Assembly: GCA_036351255.1 (NCBI GenBank) | Contig: JAZBOS010000079.1 | Location: 1-64,000 of the forward strand | Length of the DNA: 64,000 bases | Direction of reading: 5' to 3' | Source of the DNA: Bacteroides sp. | Lineage (GTDB): Bacteria; Bacteroidota; Bacteroidia; Bacteroidales; UBA7960 | Notes under the pieces: model-generated | The model's input: the letters and a program-made list of their open reading frames with translations, nothing else | Told to the model about the DNA's origin: nothing | Databases searched by the model: none | In this document: in pieces, positions 27,788-36,651 of the stretch | How the letters are laid out: every line of letters begins with the position of its first letter | How positions within the stretch are numbered: position 1 is the stretch's first letter | Made by a program: the position numbers and the translations under genes

Positions 27788-28705
27788 ATGAAAAAGACCC
27801 TGGTATTCATCCTGGCCCTCACCCTTTCGGGAATGGCATCGTTCGCCCAGAACGATCCCAGTTTCAGCCAGTATATGTTTAATGAGAAGATCTTCAACCC
27901 TGCCTCCCTGCAGTTGACCAATACCTTCGACTTCTCATTGGTAGCCCGCCAGCAATGGATTGGCTTTGACAATGCACCCTCATCGCAGGTATTCAATGCC
28001 AGTTCCTATATCCAGGACATTTACGGCGGGCTGGGGATTAACATCATCAACGATAAGCTGGGTTATGAGAACTTCCTGACCATCCGGGCCAATTACGCTT
28101 TCCCTGTGCAGGTTGGCGTGGTATCACACCTGATATTCGGACTTGGCGCTGGTGTGGTCAACCGAACCATCGACGGCACACAACTGACTTACGAGGATCC
28201 TAACGATCCCAATGGATTGTTCACAAAGGAGACTTATACCAAGCCCGACTTCTCGTTCGGCCTGGAATATACCGACCCCAACCTCCGGATGGGCTTTGCC
28301 ATCACACACCTTTACCGCTCAGTTGAGAATGCCGGCATTGACTATGCCCCCAGGCATTACTATATGTATGGAAAATACCGTTTCGACAATGTGTTCCCGA
28401 ATGTTGACCTGGAGCCCTATCTGCTGATCAAAAGCAATCAGCGAAGCACCCAGTTTGATGTCAATATGATGGCCTATTTCAACAAACTGCTCTGGACCGG
28501 ATTTTCCTATCGACTGGGAGATGCTGTGTCAGCAATGCTTGGTTATGCCATTAGTCCTGCCATCCGCGTGGGTTATGCTTACGATTATAGCATCGGGGTA
28601 AACCGCCGTTACAGCGGTGGCTCGCACGAAATCATGATCCAGGCGTCCCTTGGCGGATTTAATAAAGAAAGGGTTTCACCCAATACCCCCAGGATATTTA
28701 ACTAA
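27788..28705 (+). CDS. PorP/SprF-family type IX secretion outer-membrane protein
   Basis: 305 residues from ATG 27788, which begins a clean signal peptide (MKKTLVFILALTLSG to FAQ). The mature start DPSFSQYMFNEKIFNPAS is the PorP/SprF hallmark, and the rest is amphipathic beta strands ending in a typical aromatic-rich barrel end. From family knowledge, SprF is needed to export SprB, and these genes sit beside type B cargo, as here. Reading from 27692 or 27698 adds about 30 residues that do not look like a signal. Probably cotranscribed with the PorE-like gene. Confidence 0.9.
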   Translation: MKKTLVFILALTLSGMASFAQNDPSFSQYMFNEKIFNPASLQLTNTFDFSLVARQQWIGFDNAPSSQVFNASSYIQDIYGGLGINIINDKLGYENFLTIRANYAFPVQVGVVSHLIFGLGAGVVNRTIDGTQLTYEDPNDPNGLFTKETYTKPDFSFGLEYTDPNLRMGFAITHLYRSVENAGIDYAPRHYYMYGKYRFDNVFPNVDLEPYLLIKSNQRSTQFDVNMMAYFNKLLWTGFSYRLGDAVSAMLGYAISPAIRVGYAYDYSIGVNRRYSGGSHEIMIQASLGGFNKERVSPNTPRIFN

Positions 28706-28727
28706 CTCCTCCTTGCCTGAAAACCCT

Positions 28728-28771
28728 GAGGCTGTCACAGAAAAATTCCTGATGACAGCCTCTCTTTTTTT
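28728..28771 (+). terminator. Intrinsic terminator after the porP-like gene
   Basis: GAGGCTGTCA at 28728-28737 pairs perfectly with TGACAGCCTC at 28753-28762, followed by TCTTTTTTT. It ends the T9SS block. Confidence 0.92.
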
Positions 28772-28870
28772 GCTCTGACGATAAATCCCTCGCTAAAAAA
28801 GTAAAGAAAAGGCTTGGCTGATATCATCCCCACGGCTTTCCGAAATTAATTTTTCTCATCCCATTTCCAT

Positions 28871-28947
28871 ACTACGCTCGGAGTTAATACGGAGTTTATT
28901 CGGTTTAAACCGAATAAACTCCGTATTAACTCCGTATTAACTATCTC
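28871..28947. repeat. 11-bp-unit dyad element B with perfect 56-bp palindrome
   Basis: Bases 28879-28906 are the exact reverse complement of 28907-28934: 28-bp arms with no spacer. The stretch also divides into 11-bp units: ACTACGCTCGG at 28871, AGTTAATACGG at 28882, AGTTTATTCGG at 28893, then inverted forms TAAACTCCGTA at 28915 and TTAACTCCGTA at 28926. No T run follows, so it is not an ordinary terminator. Same 11-bp layout as the elements at 12091 and 59509 but a different sequence. Confidence 0.9.
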
Positions 28948-29136
28948 CATGGTCCCTGAAAGCCCTGAAAATACTGGGAAAACAGACCAATCAAAATAAG
29001 CATTAACCCTATTATTTTGTATCTATTGAACTGGTTTTTGTATTTAATGAGAATATTCCCATAAATTCCTGTCTAAATTTCTTTTGAGACTAATTCTATT
29101 TTTCTATTTTTACCTGTAAATCAAACAGATCAGGTC

Positions 29137-31071
29137 ATGAAAAAAGAAAGTAATCCCAAAAAAGGTACGGGAGACCCGAAAGGAACCCGGACGGTATTGC
29201 AGACCCGGATCATCGATGATGTCTTCACCGATGCCGTTGACAGCGTAAAACCCCGCTTTATAGTTGACATCGAAGCTTATGTAAACCGTTTATGGGAGGC
29301 TAATCCTGATATTTACAAGGTTTTAAAAGATGCTCCCTCACTGGAAGATGCCCGGGCAAGCCTGTATTCCTATCTGGAGAAGGCTGAGCGAAGGATCTTT
29401 GAAGTGGACAATGACCTGCACATCCTGGAGAAATCGACGGTCAGGGAGGCCATCAGGGTGTTTAAAAGCATTATCGGGCCAGTCAATGAATACAGGACTG
29501 GTGTATCAGCGCTAAACTTTCTTTTCCGGCTCGCAAAGGGAGAACTGGAAGCCCTGAAGCACGAGATTTCAGCTGGCTTTCTTCTTGAATTTATTAATCT
29601 GTTCAGGGGGGTGGATGGCCGTTCGAACATTTATTTTGAATCGAAGCAGGCCAAGAAAGGCATCCCCGATTTCCTGCAGATGGAAGGCCGGAAAGCCTCT
29701 GAGGTCAGGGCCGAAATGCTCAATGAGCTTTCGTCGAATATGAGCAAATATTTGCGTAAATATCCCAGCGGGCTCGAAGAAGAAGTCATTGCCTGGCGCA
29801 AAGCGAACCAGAAACGAATCATGCGTTATTTCAATGCCACAGAGGATGATTGGAACAATTACCAGTGGCATTTGAAACATGTGATCAAAGATGCGCAGCC
29901 CCTGTTTGATCTGATTGAACTCACCGAGGAACAACGGGAGGCCATTACCCTTGCTGCGAAAAACAAAGTGCCGTTTGGCATCACGCCTTATTATCTGAGC
30001 CTGATGGATAATAAGCTAAACATCGGTTATGATCACGCGGTTCGTGCCCAGGTGATCCCGCCACTGGATTATGTTCAGAAAATGGTAGAGAACCGCGAGA
30101 GCCGAGGTCTTCAGTTTGATTTTATGGGAGAGCATGACACCTCGCCCGTTGACCTTGTTACACGCCGCTATCCAGGCATCGCCATCCTGAAGCCTTACAA
30201 CACCTGTGCACAGATCTGTGTGTATTGTCAGCGCAACTGGGAAATCGACCAGGTGCTCGATCCCCATGCCCTGGCAAAAAAGGAACACCTCCGGGCAGCG
30301 CTCGATTGGATGGATGAAAACCCTGCCGTGGGCGATGTGCTGATCACGGGAGGAGACCCCATGGTGATGCGCGATGAAACATTGCGGTCCATCCTGGAGG
30401 AGGTAGCAGCCAAAAAACATGTTTACCGCATCAGGATTGGCACCCGCACCCCCGTGGTCCTGCCCCAGCGTTTAAGCCAGAAAACCATCGATATGCTTGC
30501 TTCTTTTGTTGAATACGGGAAAAGGCAAATAAGTATCATTACTCATTTTGAGCATTCGTATGAGATCACCCCAGAGGCCATGAAGGCCGTGAAGCGCATC
30601 CGTGAAGCAGGGATGATGGTCTACAACCAGGAGGTGTTCACCGTGGAGAATTCTCGTCGCTTTGAGACCGTAAAACTTCGCCTGGATCTGAAGAGCATCG
30701 GGATTGATCCTTATTATACCTTTAACATGAAAGGCAAGGAGGAGACCAAAAGATACATGGTTCCGATCGCCCGGATACTGCAGGAGCGTAAAGAAGAAGC
30801 AAGGCTTTTGCCGGGCCTTGACCGTACCGACGAACCTGTCTTCAATGTTCCCAAGCTGGGCAAAAACCAATTGATGGCCTGGCAGGACCACCGCCTGGTG
30901 ATGATCCTGCCCAATGGCGCCAGGGTGTATGAGTTCCATCCTTGGGAAAAGAACATTCAGCCCATCCCGCCCTACAACTATGTGGATGTGCCCATTTACG
31001 ATTACCTGGAAGAGCTTGCAGCAAGGGGCGAGAACATCCGCGATTACCGCAACATCTGGTTCTACTATTGA
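29137..31071 (+). CDS. KamA-family radical SAM aminomutase with long N-terminal extension
   Basis: Resembles lysine 2,3-aminomutase, which uses SAM, a 4Fe-4S cluster and PLP. The cluster motif CxxxCxxC is C357, C361 and C364 (NTCAQICVYC). DVLITGGDPM and the IRIGTRTPVVLPQR segment follow as in KamA, and the PLP-related C-terminal half is present (YYTFNMKGKEETKRY). At 644 residues it is far longer than the usual 400-470; the first 230 or so residues form a helical region not found in typical KamA. It lies upstream of the two lysine-catabolic genes but 414 bp away, with a separate promoter. The substrate (lysine, glutamate or other) is not settled by sequence. Confidence 0.85.
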   Translation: MKKESNPKKGTGDPKGTRTVLQTRIIDDVFTDAVDSVKPRFIVDIEAYVNRLWEANPDIYKVLKDAPSLEDARASLYSYLEKAERRIFEVDNDLHILEKSTVREAIRVFKSIIGPVNEYRTGVSALNFLFRLAKGELEALKHEISAGFLLEFINLFRGVDGRSNIYFESKQAKKGIPDFLQMEGRKASEVRAEMLNELSSNMSKYLRKYPSGLEEEVIAWRKANQKRIMRYFNATEDDWNNYQWHLKHVIKDAQPLFDLIELTEEQREAITLAAKNKVPFGITPYYLSLMDNKLNIGYDHAVRAQVIPPLDYVQKMVENRESRGLQFDFMGEHDTSPVDLVTRRYPGIAILKPYNTCAQICVYCQRNWEIDQVLDPHALAKKEHLRAALDWMDENPAVGDVLITGGDPMVMRDETLRSILEEVAAKKHVYRIRIGTRTPVVLPQRLSQKTIDMLASFVEYGKRQISIITHFEHSYEITPEAMKAVKRIREAGMMVYNQEVFTVENSRRFETVKLRLDLKSIGIDPYYTFNMKGKEETKRYMVPIARILQERKEEARLLPGLDRTDEPVFNVPKLGKNQLMAWQDHRLVMILPNGARVYEFHPWEKNIQPIPPYNYVDVPIYDYLEELAARGENIRDYRNIWFYY

Positions 31072-31485
31072 TTTTCGGGATCTGCAGGAAAAGAAAAAGC
31101 AGCTGGGGAAATGCGTACCTCAGCCGTAAATTTTTCTATTTATTCAACTTTTTCTGGAAATTCACCGGAAAAGTCAGGGCACATCCTGAAAGCATGTTAC
31201 TAAGGCCGTCAGCATCGCAATCCCTCCTGCCGTAAAATCCAAAGCACTTTTTCTCATAAGGGAAAAATTGGATTATGATCTGTCCTTGAAATTTTTTAAG
31301 GGAGCTTATTACAAATGTAAGGAAGCCAGAAAAACAATAAAACACAAAGCCCTTTTTTCCCATTATTTAGAATGAAAATGAATAATGAAAATATACCCTC
31401 ACCATTCCCTCTTTTGACAGGTTTTTTTTGTTATGTTTGCCGTGAAATTTCAAAATACCTGATTTAATAGATAAAAGTTTGATAT
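31072..31485 (+). other. 414-bp gene-free region with the LKR promoter
   Basis: A perfect -7 box TATGTTTG lies at 31432-31439, 46 bp before the next ATG. The rest is AT-rich, with a weak dyad near 31284-31301. A 75-codon minus-strand frame (31363-31136) is not convincing. Confidence 0.6.
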
Positions 31486-32799
31486 ATGGGTGTATGTGTA
31501 GGGATTAGGCATGAAGACAAGTACTTAATGGAACGCAGGGTGGCGATCACACCCCGGCACGTTGAACAGCTAATCAAACAGGCAAACCTGGAGTTTGTGG
31601 TTCAAACTTCTCCCAAAAGAATTTTCAGTGATGATGAATTCAGGCAGGCTGGCGCGCGGGTGGAAAAAGACCTAAAAGAATGCCCTGTGATCTTTGGTGT
31701 GAAAGAAATCCCCCTGGATACCTTTGAAAAAAACAAAACCTATGTCTTTTTCAGCCACGTCATTAAAGGGCAGCCATACAATATGCCCATGCTGAAAAAG
31801 ATGATGGAGAATGGTTGTAATCTCATTGATTATGAGCGCATTGCCGATGAGCAAAACAAGCGGCTTATTTTTTTCGGAAAGTTTGCCGGTCTGGCGGGGA
31901 TGATCAACTCGCTGTGGAGCATGGGGCAGCGCCTCAAAGAACTTGGCATGGCAGATAACCCATTCATCCATATCAAACAATCACATCATTACACCTCGCT
32001 GGAAGAAGCCAAGCGACACATTGCTGAAGCAAGCCGCCAGATAGCCGAAAAAGGGCTTCCGGAAGCACTCCAACCTTTCACCATTGGATTTACGGGTTAT
32101 GGCAACGTTTCCAATGGTGCACAAGAGATAGCAAACCTGCTGCCCTCCATGGAAATTACGCCTGAAGAGTTACTTCGTTTAAGAAATGAGAAGAACTTGC
32201 CCAAAAACATTATTTACAAAATCATCTTTAAAGAAAAACATATCTCGCGGCGAACGGATGGCACTGTCTTTGACCTTCAGGATTATTACCAGCATCCTGA
32301 GAAGTATGAAAACGACTTTGAGCAATACATTCCCCACCTGACCATCTTGATGAACTGTATGTACTGGGATGCAAGATATCCGAGGATCGTGACCAAAGAC
32401 TACCTTGAAAAAGCCTTTAAAGCAGGCAGGCCCAAGTTGACCGTCATAGGCGATGTGACATGTGATCCCGATGGTTCCATTGAGATTACCCATAAGGGAA
32501 CAAAAATTGAAGATCCCGTTTTTGTTTACAACCCCTTCAAGCGCGAACCCCTCATGGGATTCAAGGGTGAAGGCATGCTGGTAATGGCCGTTGACATTTT
32601 GCCAAGTGAACTGCCCAGGGATTCTTCCGAGGCCTTTGCTGATGCCTTGTTTAATTTTATGGAGCCCATTGCAAAGGCCGATTATTCTGTTCCTTTTGAA
32701 CAGGTTGGCCTGCCCGGACCGATCAAAAAAGCGCTGATTCTGCTTAATGGCGAACTTACGCCCGATTTTAAATACATAGAAGAATACCTGAAAAAATAA
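31486..32799 (+). CDS. Lysine-ketoglutarate reductase (saccharopine-forming), monofunctional
   Basis: 437 residues matching the N-terminal (LKR) half of the eukaryotic bifunctional aminoadipate semialdehyde synthase. The start VGIRHEDKYLMERRVAITP, then FSHVIKGQPYNMPMLKKM, LIDYERIADEQNKRLIFFG and FAGLAGMINSL are characteristic of the AlaDH/PNT-like N-terminal domain. TIGFTGYGNVSNGAQEI supplies a Rossmann-type region. It would condense lysine and 2-oxoglutarate to saccharopine with NADPH. The SDH gene follows 35 bp downstream, so the pair forms one pathway unit for lysine breakdown. Confidence 0.88.
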   Translation: MGVCVGIRHEDKYLMERRVAITPRHVEQLIKQANLEFVVQTSPKRIFSDDEFRQAGARVEKDLKECPVIFGVKEIPLDTFEKNKTYVFFSHVIKGQPYNMPMLKKMMENGCNLIDYERIADEQNKRLIFFGKFAGLAGMINSLWSMGQRLKELGMADNPFIHIKQSHHYTSLEEAKRHIAEASRQIAEKGLPEALQPFTIGFTGYGNVSNGAQEIANLLPSMEITPEELLRLRNEKNLPKNIIYKIIFKEKHISRRTDGTVFDLQDYYQHPEKYENDFEQYIPHLTILMNCMYWDARYPRIVTKDYLEKAFKAGRPKLTVIGDVTCDPDGSIEITHKGTKIEDPVFVYNPFKREPLMGFKGEGMLVMAVDILPSELPRDSSEAFADALFNFMEPIAKADYSVPFEQVGLPGPIKKALILLNGELTPDFKYIEEYLKK

Positions 32800-32834
32800 A
32801 GCCTATTCCAAACACCATTTAAATATTCATTTGT

Positions 32835-34169
32835 ATGAAAAAAGTTCTGATTCTTGGTGCCGGTATGGTTGTCAAGCCCATCGTCACCTACCTGCTCGAC
32901 AAGGGTTATTTTGTTACTGTGGCTACTCGTACGAAATCGAAAGCCGAAAACATGATTCACGGTCATCCAAACGGGGCAGCTGTTGCCTGGACGGTGGATA
33001 ACACCGCTGCACTGGATGAAATGATCGCCTCACACGACCTGACGGTAAGCCTCTTACCCTGGATTCACCACATTATGGTTGCCAAGCATTGCATCAAGCA
33101 CAAAAAGGATATGGTGACCACTTCTTATGTAAAACCCGAAATGAAGGCCCTGGACCAGGAGGCAAAGGATGCAGGGATCATTATTCTGAACGAATTGGGC
33201 CTCGACCCAGGTATTGACCATATGGGTGCCATGCGTATCATTGATCACGTTCACGACCGTGGCGGAAAGGTCGAAGAATTTTATAGCCTTTGCGGGGCCC
33301 TGCCGGCACCAGAGGCTGCCACCAATCCCTTTAAGTACAAATTCTCCTGGAGCCCCAAAGGGGTCGTTATGGCAGGAAATAATGATGGTAACTATCTTAG
33401 GCACGAAAAAGTGCATTACATCCCCACCCAGGACCTTTTCAAGAACCCATTATCTGTTGACTTTCCTGAGGTTGAAAAGCTGGAGATCTATCCCAACCGC
33501 GACAGCCTGCCCTACATTGAACTTTACGGGATTCCAGAAACCAAAACCATGATGCGCGGCACTTTCCGCTACCCGGGCTGGTGCGAAAGCCTGGATGCGA
33601 TGAAGGCTTTGAAGCTCATTAGCAGCGATAACTACGACTTTACCGGAAAAACCTATGCCGACATGGTCGCATTGCTGATTGGTGAAGCTGACGCAAGCAA
33701 TATCCGTGACAAGGCCGCAAAATACCTGGGCCTCCCGGTGGATGCTTATGCCCTTGAAGCAATTGAATGGCTTGGTGTTTTTGAAAATATGCCCATGAAT
33801 CGTCAGAACGATACCCCGTTTGAGATCATTTCCGATCTGATGATCGCCAAGATGGAACTTGGGCAACAGGAACGTGACATGGTTGCGATGCAGCACATTT
33901 TCCTGGCCTCCTACCCGGATGGAAAGCGCGAAGTGATCAAATCGTCTATGCTGGATTTCGGCACCCTTGAAACCGACACAGCCATTGCCCGAACGGTTGC
34001 TCTCCCGGCCGCCGTAGGCGTTGAGATGATCCTGAAAAACGAAATCAGTGTAAAAGGCGTTCATATTCCAGTGATTCCACAGATTTATCAGCCCATCCTC
34101 GATGCCCTGGAAAAAATGAATATCCGTATGGTCGAAGAATTTGGGTTGCCTGAAACTGACATCATCTAA
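32835..34169 (+). CDS. Saccharopine dehydrogenase (glutamate-forming)
   Basis: 444 residues equivalent to the SDH half of the bifunctional enzyme. VLILGAGMVVKPIV is the NAD(P)-binding Rossmann start. LLPWIHHIMVAKHCI, MVTTSYVKPEM, ELGLDPGIDHMGAM and GALPAPEAATNPFKYKFSWSP match the human SDH domain very closely. It would cleave saccharopine to glutamate and 2-aminoadipate-6-semialdehyde. It follows the LKR gene and is closed by a strong terminator. No semialdehyde dehydrogenase is in the immediate neighbourhood. Confidence 0.93.
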   Translation: MKKVLILGAGMVVKPIVTYLLDKGYFVTVATRTKSKAENMIHGHPNGAAVAWTVDNTAALDEMIASHDLTVSLLPWIHHIMVAKHCIKHKKDMVTTSYVKPEMKALDQEAKDAGIIILNELGLDPGIDHMGAMRIIDHVHDRGGKVEEFYSLCGALPAPEAATNPFKYKFSWSPKGVVMAGNNDGNYLRHEKVHYIPTQDLFKNPLSVDFPEVEKLEIYPNRDSLPYIELYGIPETKTMMRGTFRYPGWCESLDAMKALKLISSDNYDFTGKTYADMVALLIGEADASNIRDKAAKYLGLPVDAYALEAIEWLGVFENMPMNRQNDTPFEIISDLMIAKMELGQQERDMVAMQHIFLASYPDGKREVIKSSMLDFGTLETDTAIARTVALPAAVGVEMILKNEISVKGVHIPVIPQIYQPILDALEKMNIRMVEEFGLPETDII

Positions 34170-34182
34170 TTTCAAAGACTTT

Positions 34183-34226
34183 AAAAAAAACCGCTTCAAC
34201 CCGTATTTTGAAGCGGTTTTTTTTTC
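34183..34226 (+). terminator. Intrinsic terminator after LKR-SDH
   Basis: CCGCTTCAA at 34191-34199 pairs with TTGAAGCGG at 34208-34216, flanked by A and T runs that extend the stem and give the T tract. Confidence 0.93.
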
Positions 34227-34255
34227 AATAAAGCTAAATCGTTTTAGCAATTGTT

Positions 34256-34263
34256 TATTTTTG
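34256..34263 (+). promoter_or_regulatory. -7 box for the MFS-ROK operon
   Basis: TATTTTTG, perfect match, 69 bp before the ATG at 34333. No clear -33 box. Confidence 0.5.
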
Positions 34264-34332
34264 CAAAGCAACAATCCGCTAATTGTCCAAAATACACTTT
34301 CACAATAAAGGAACAAACCAAAAACAAGAAAC

Positions 34333-35490
34333 ATGGCAAAAAATAAAAGTTTCCCGATCTTCCTGGCATTTTTGTGTATGGGTTTCGGCGATGCTGTAGG
34401 CCCTTTTGTCGGACTGGCAAAGGTACAGTTCAGTCTTTCCAATTTTGAAGCCCAGATCATTGCCTTCATGGGTTTCATCATGTTTGGGATTTTATCGGTC
34501 CCCATGGGCATCTTCCAGGACCGGAAAGGCAAAAAAACCGTATTGATGTTAGGTTTGATCCTGGCCCTTGTGGGCCTGGTAATCCCACTCTTTGGCCTGT
34601 CCAGCTACGGCTTGTTCCTGCTGACCATCCTTCTGCTTGGCGCTGGGGCAGCCATTCTCCAGGTAGCAGGCAACCCTATCATGCGCGATGTGTCGCCCGA
34701 AGGGAAATACGCTCGCAATCTTACCCTCGGGCAATTCATCAAAGCCATAGGCTCCCTGTCGGGATCGCTTATTCCTTTTGCCGCCGCCAAATGGTTCGGG
34801 TTGGACTGGAAGATCCTTTTCCCCATTTACAGTGCTGCATTGCTGCTCACGCTGGTTATCATCGGGCTTACCCGCATTGAAGAAAAGAAAGCGCTGGATG
34901 CTACCCCGGCAAGTTTCTCCTCTTCCCTATCCCTTTTAAAGAATCCATTCATTGCCATGATGGTGTTGGGTATTTTCCTGTATGTCGGGGCAGAAGTCTC
35001 AATCAGCTCAGGAACGCCCATCCTGCTCAGCAATAAATTCAACATTGATTTGCAGACCTGGGGTTTATTGGGTAATGCCTTTTTCTTTATCTCGATCCTG
35101 ATCGGGCGGTTTTTAGGTTCTGTCATTCTGAACTACCTTCAACCAAAGCGCTTTTTGCTCATTTCTGCTTTGTTATCCTTAACGGGCCTTGTGCTGATGC
35201 TCTCGCCGCTTCAGAACCTGGTAATTCTTGGTATTCTGTTTACCGGCCTCGGGTTTGGTAATATTTTCCCACTGATCTTTTCGATCACGGTTGATGCAAT
35301 GCCCGAAAGGAGCAATGAGATCTCAGGGCTTATGGTTACAGCCATTGTTGGCGGGGCTATCATTCCGCCGCTTATGGGTCTGGTTGCTGACAATACCTCC
35401 GTGACCATTGGTTTGCTGGTTCCCCTGGCTGCCATCTTGTATATTCTTTACACGGCATTCTATGTTTCCCGAAAAATTCAATCCGCCTGA
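34333..35490 (+). CDS. MFS sugar transporter, FHS (FucP/GluP/NagP-like) group
   Basis: A 385-residue inner-membrane permease with about 12 hydrophobic helices. The inter-helix motif GIFQDRKGKKTVLMLG after helix 2 is the MFS signature. AGAAILQVAGNPIMRD and GFGNIFPLIFSITVDAMPE resemble the fucose/glucose/GlcNAc proton symporter group. Its stop overlaps the start of the ROK kinase gene by one base, so import and phosphorylation of one sugar are probably paired. Glucose or an N-acetylhexosamine is likely; sequence alone does not decide. Confidence 0.85.
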   Translation: MAKNKSFPIFLAFLCMGFGDAVGPFVGLAKVQFSLSNFEAQIIAFMGFIMFGILSVPMGIFQDRKGKKTVLMLGLILALVGLVIPLFGLSSYGLFLLTILLLGAGAAILQVAGNPIMRDVSPEGKYARNLTLGQFIKAIGSLSGSLIPFAAAKWFGLDWKILFPIYSAALLLTLVIIGLTRIEEKKALDATPASFSSSLSLLKNPFIAMMVLGIFLYVGAEVSISSGTPILLSNKFNIDLQTWGLLGNAFFFISILIGRFLGSVILNYLQPKRFLLISALLSLTGLVLMLSPLQNLVILGILFTGLGFGNIFPLIFSITVDAMPERSNEISGLMVTAIVGGAIIPPLMGLVADNTSVTIGLLVPLAAILYILYTAFYVSRKIQSA

Positions 35491-36611
35491 TGGACTTTAT
35501 CAATGACAAGCGAATCGTACTGACCCTTGACGGTGGAGGAACCAATTTCGTTTTCTCAGCCATACAGGGGAACCGTGAGATTATAAGGCCTATCACCCAT
35601 CCTTCTCACGGTCATGATCTTCAGCGCTGCCTAGAAACCATTTTGAAGGGATTTAAGGAAGCCAGCCAGCAACTTGATCAAAAACCTGATGCCATCAGTT
35701 TTGCCTTTCCTGGCCCAACAGATTATCCCAATGGCATCATCGGCGACCTGGAAAACCTGCCGGGTTTTCGGGGAGGTGTAGCCCTTGGACCTATGCTGGA
35801 AGAAACCTTCCAGGTCCCGGTTTACATTAACAACGATGGCGACCTGTTTGCATATGGCGAGGCTATTTCCGGGTTTTTACCCATGGTGAACCAAATGTTG
35901 CGAAAAGCCGGCAGCACCCGTCAGTACAAAAATCTGATCGGGATCACCCTGGGTACAGGGTTTGGTGCAGGGCTGGTGCGAAACAATGAACTTATCATTG
36001 GCGACAATGGTGCAGCAGGCGAAATCTGGGTGGTGCGCAGTAAAATTCACCCTCACTCCTTCTCAGAAGAATGTGTCAGCATCCGTGCAATCAAAAGGGT
36101 GTATGGCGAACACTGCCCCGACTGCGCCGCACAAGACCTCTCACCCAAGGACATTTTTGAAATTGCCAAGGGGGAAAGATCAGGACATCAGGAGGCTGCC
36201 AGGGAGTCGTTCAGGCAGATGGGCGAGTCTATTGGGGAAGCACTGGCTTCCGCCCTGACGCTATTTGATGGTCTGGTAGTGATTGGGGGTGGCCTTGCCA
36301 ATGCCTGGCCCTTGTTCCTCCCCGAAACCATTAGGGAGTTAAACAGCACCATTGAGAAACTGGACGGACGCAAGGTTGGACGCATGGAGATTAGCGCTTA
36401 TAACCTTGAGGATGAATCGCATACCCAGGAATTCATTGCCGGTAAAGTAAGCCGGATCAAAGTGCCCTTCTCTGAAAAAACCGTTTTCTATGATTCATTA
36501 AAGAGAACCGGAATAGGCATCACACGTTTGGGTACCAGCAAAGCCGTATCAATTGGCGCATATGCCTTTGCCCTCAATGAAATTGACAAGATGAAGGTAA
36601 CGGAAGCCTAA
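35490..36611 (+). CDS. ROK-family sugar kinase with atypical zinc-site region
   Basis: 373 residues with the actin-like sugar kinase fold. The phosphate-1 motif is LTLDGGGTNF, the catalytic region YINNDGDLFAYGEA holds the base Asp, and the phosphate-2 motif is GITLGTGFGAGLV. Standard ROK proteins then have a GHxxx...CxCGxxGC zinc site. Here the equivalent stretch is GEIWVVRSKIHPHSFSEEC, followed by EHCPDC, so the canonical CxCG is missing. Coupled to the upstream permease by a one-base overlap, it probably phosphorylates the imported sugar (glucose- or hexosamine-kinase-like). It ends at a bidirectional terminator. Confidence 0.8.
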   Translation: MDFINDKRIVLTLDGGGTNFVFSAIQGNREIIRPITHPSHGHDLQRCLETILKGFKEASQQLDQKPDAISFAFPGPTDYPNGIIGDLENLPGFRGGVALGPMLEETFQVPVYINNDGDLFAYGEAISGFLPMVNQMLRKAGSTRQYKNLIGITLGTGFGAGLVRNNELIIGDNGAAGEIWVVRSKIHPHSFSEECVSIRAIKRVYGEHCPDCAAQDLSPKDIFEIAKGERSGHQEAARESFRQMGESIGEALASALTLFDGLVVIGGGLANAWPLFLPETIRELNSTIEKLDGRKVGRMEISAYNLEDESHTQEFIAGKVSRIKVPFSEKTVFYDSLKRTGIGITRLGTSKAVSIGAYAFALNEIDKMKVTEA

Positions 36612-36618
36612 GTTCTCT

Positions 36619-36651
36619 AAAAATGAAACAGTGCGACAGCACTGCATTTTT
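36619..36651. terminator. Bidirectional terminator between convergent genes
   Basis: CAGTGC at 36629-36634 pairs with GCACTG at 36639-36644, flanked by AAAAATG and CATTTTT so both directions end in a T run. Confidence 0.75.

Larger units (their letters stand above)
28706..29136. other. 431-bp gene-free region before kamA
   Basis: Holds a terminator at 28728-28771, the palindromic element at 28871-28947, and an AT-rich lead into kamA. TATTTTTA at 29105-29112 is a 7/8 match to the -7 box and could serve kamA. Confidence 0.7.

Noticed and set aside
31136-31363. Possible 75-residue minus-strand protein between kamA and the LKR gene
   Set aside because: AT-rich composition, no promoter or family motif; the frame looks accidental.
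33450-34532. 360-codon open frame on the minus strand
   Set aside because: Antisense to the saccharopine dehydrogenase and MFS genes, and runs through a strong terminator and a promoter box.
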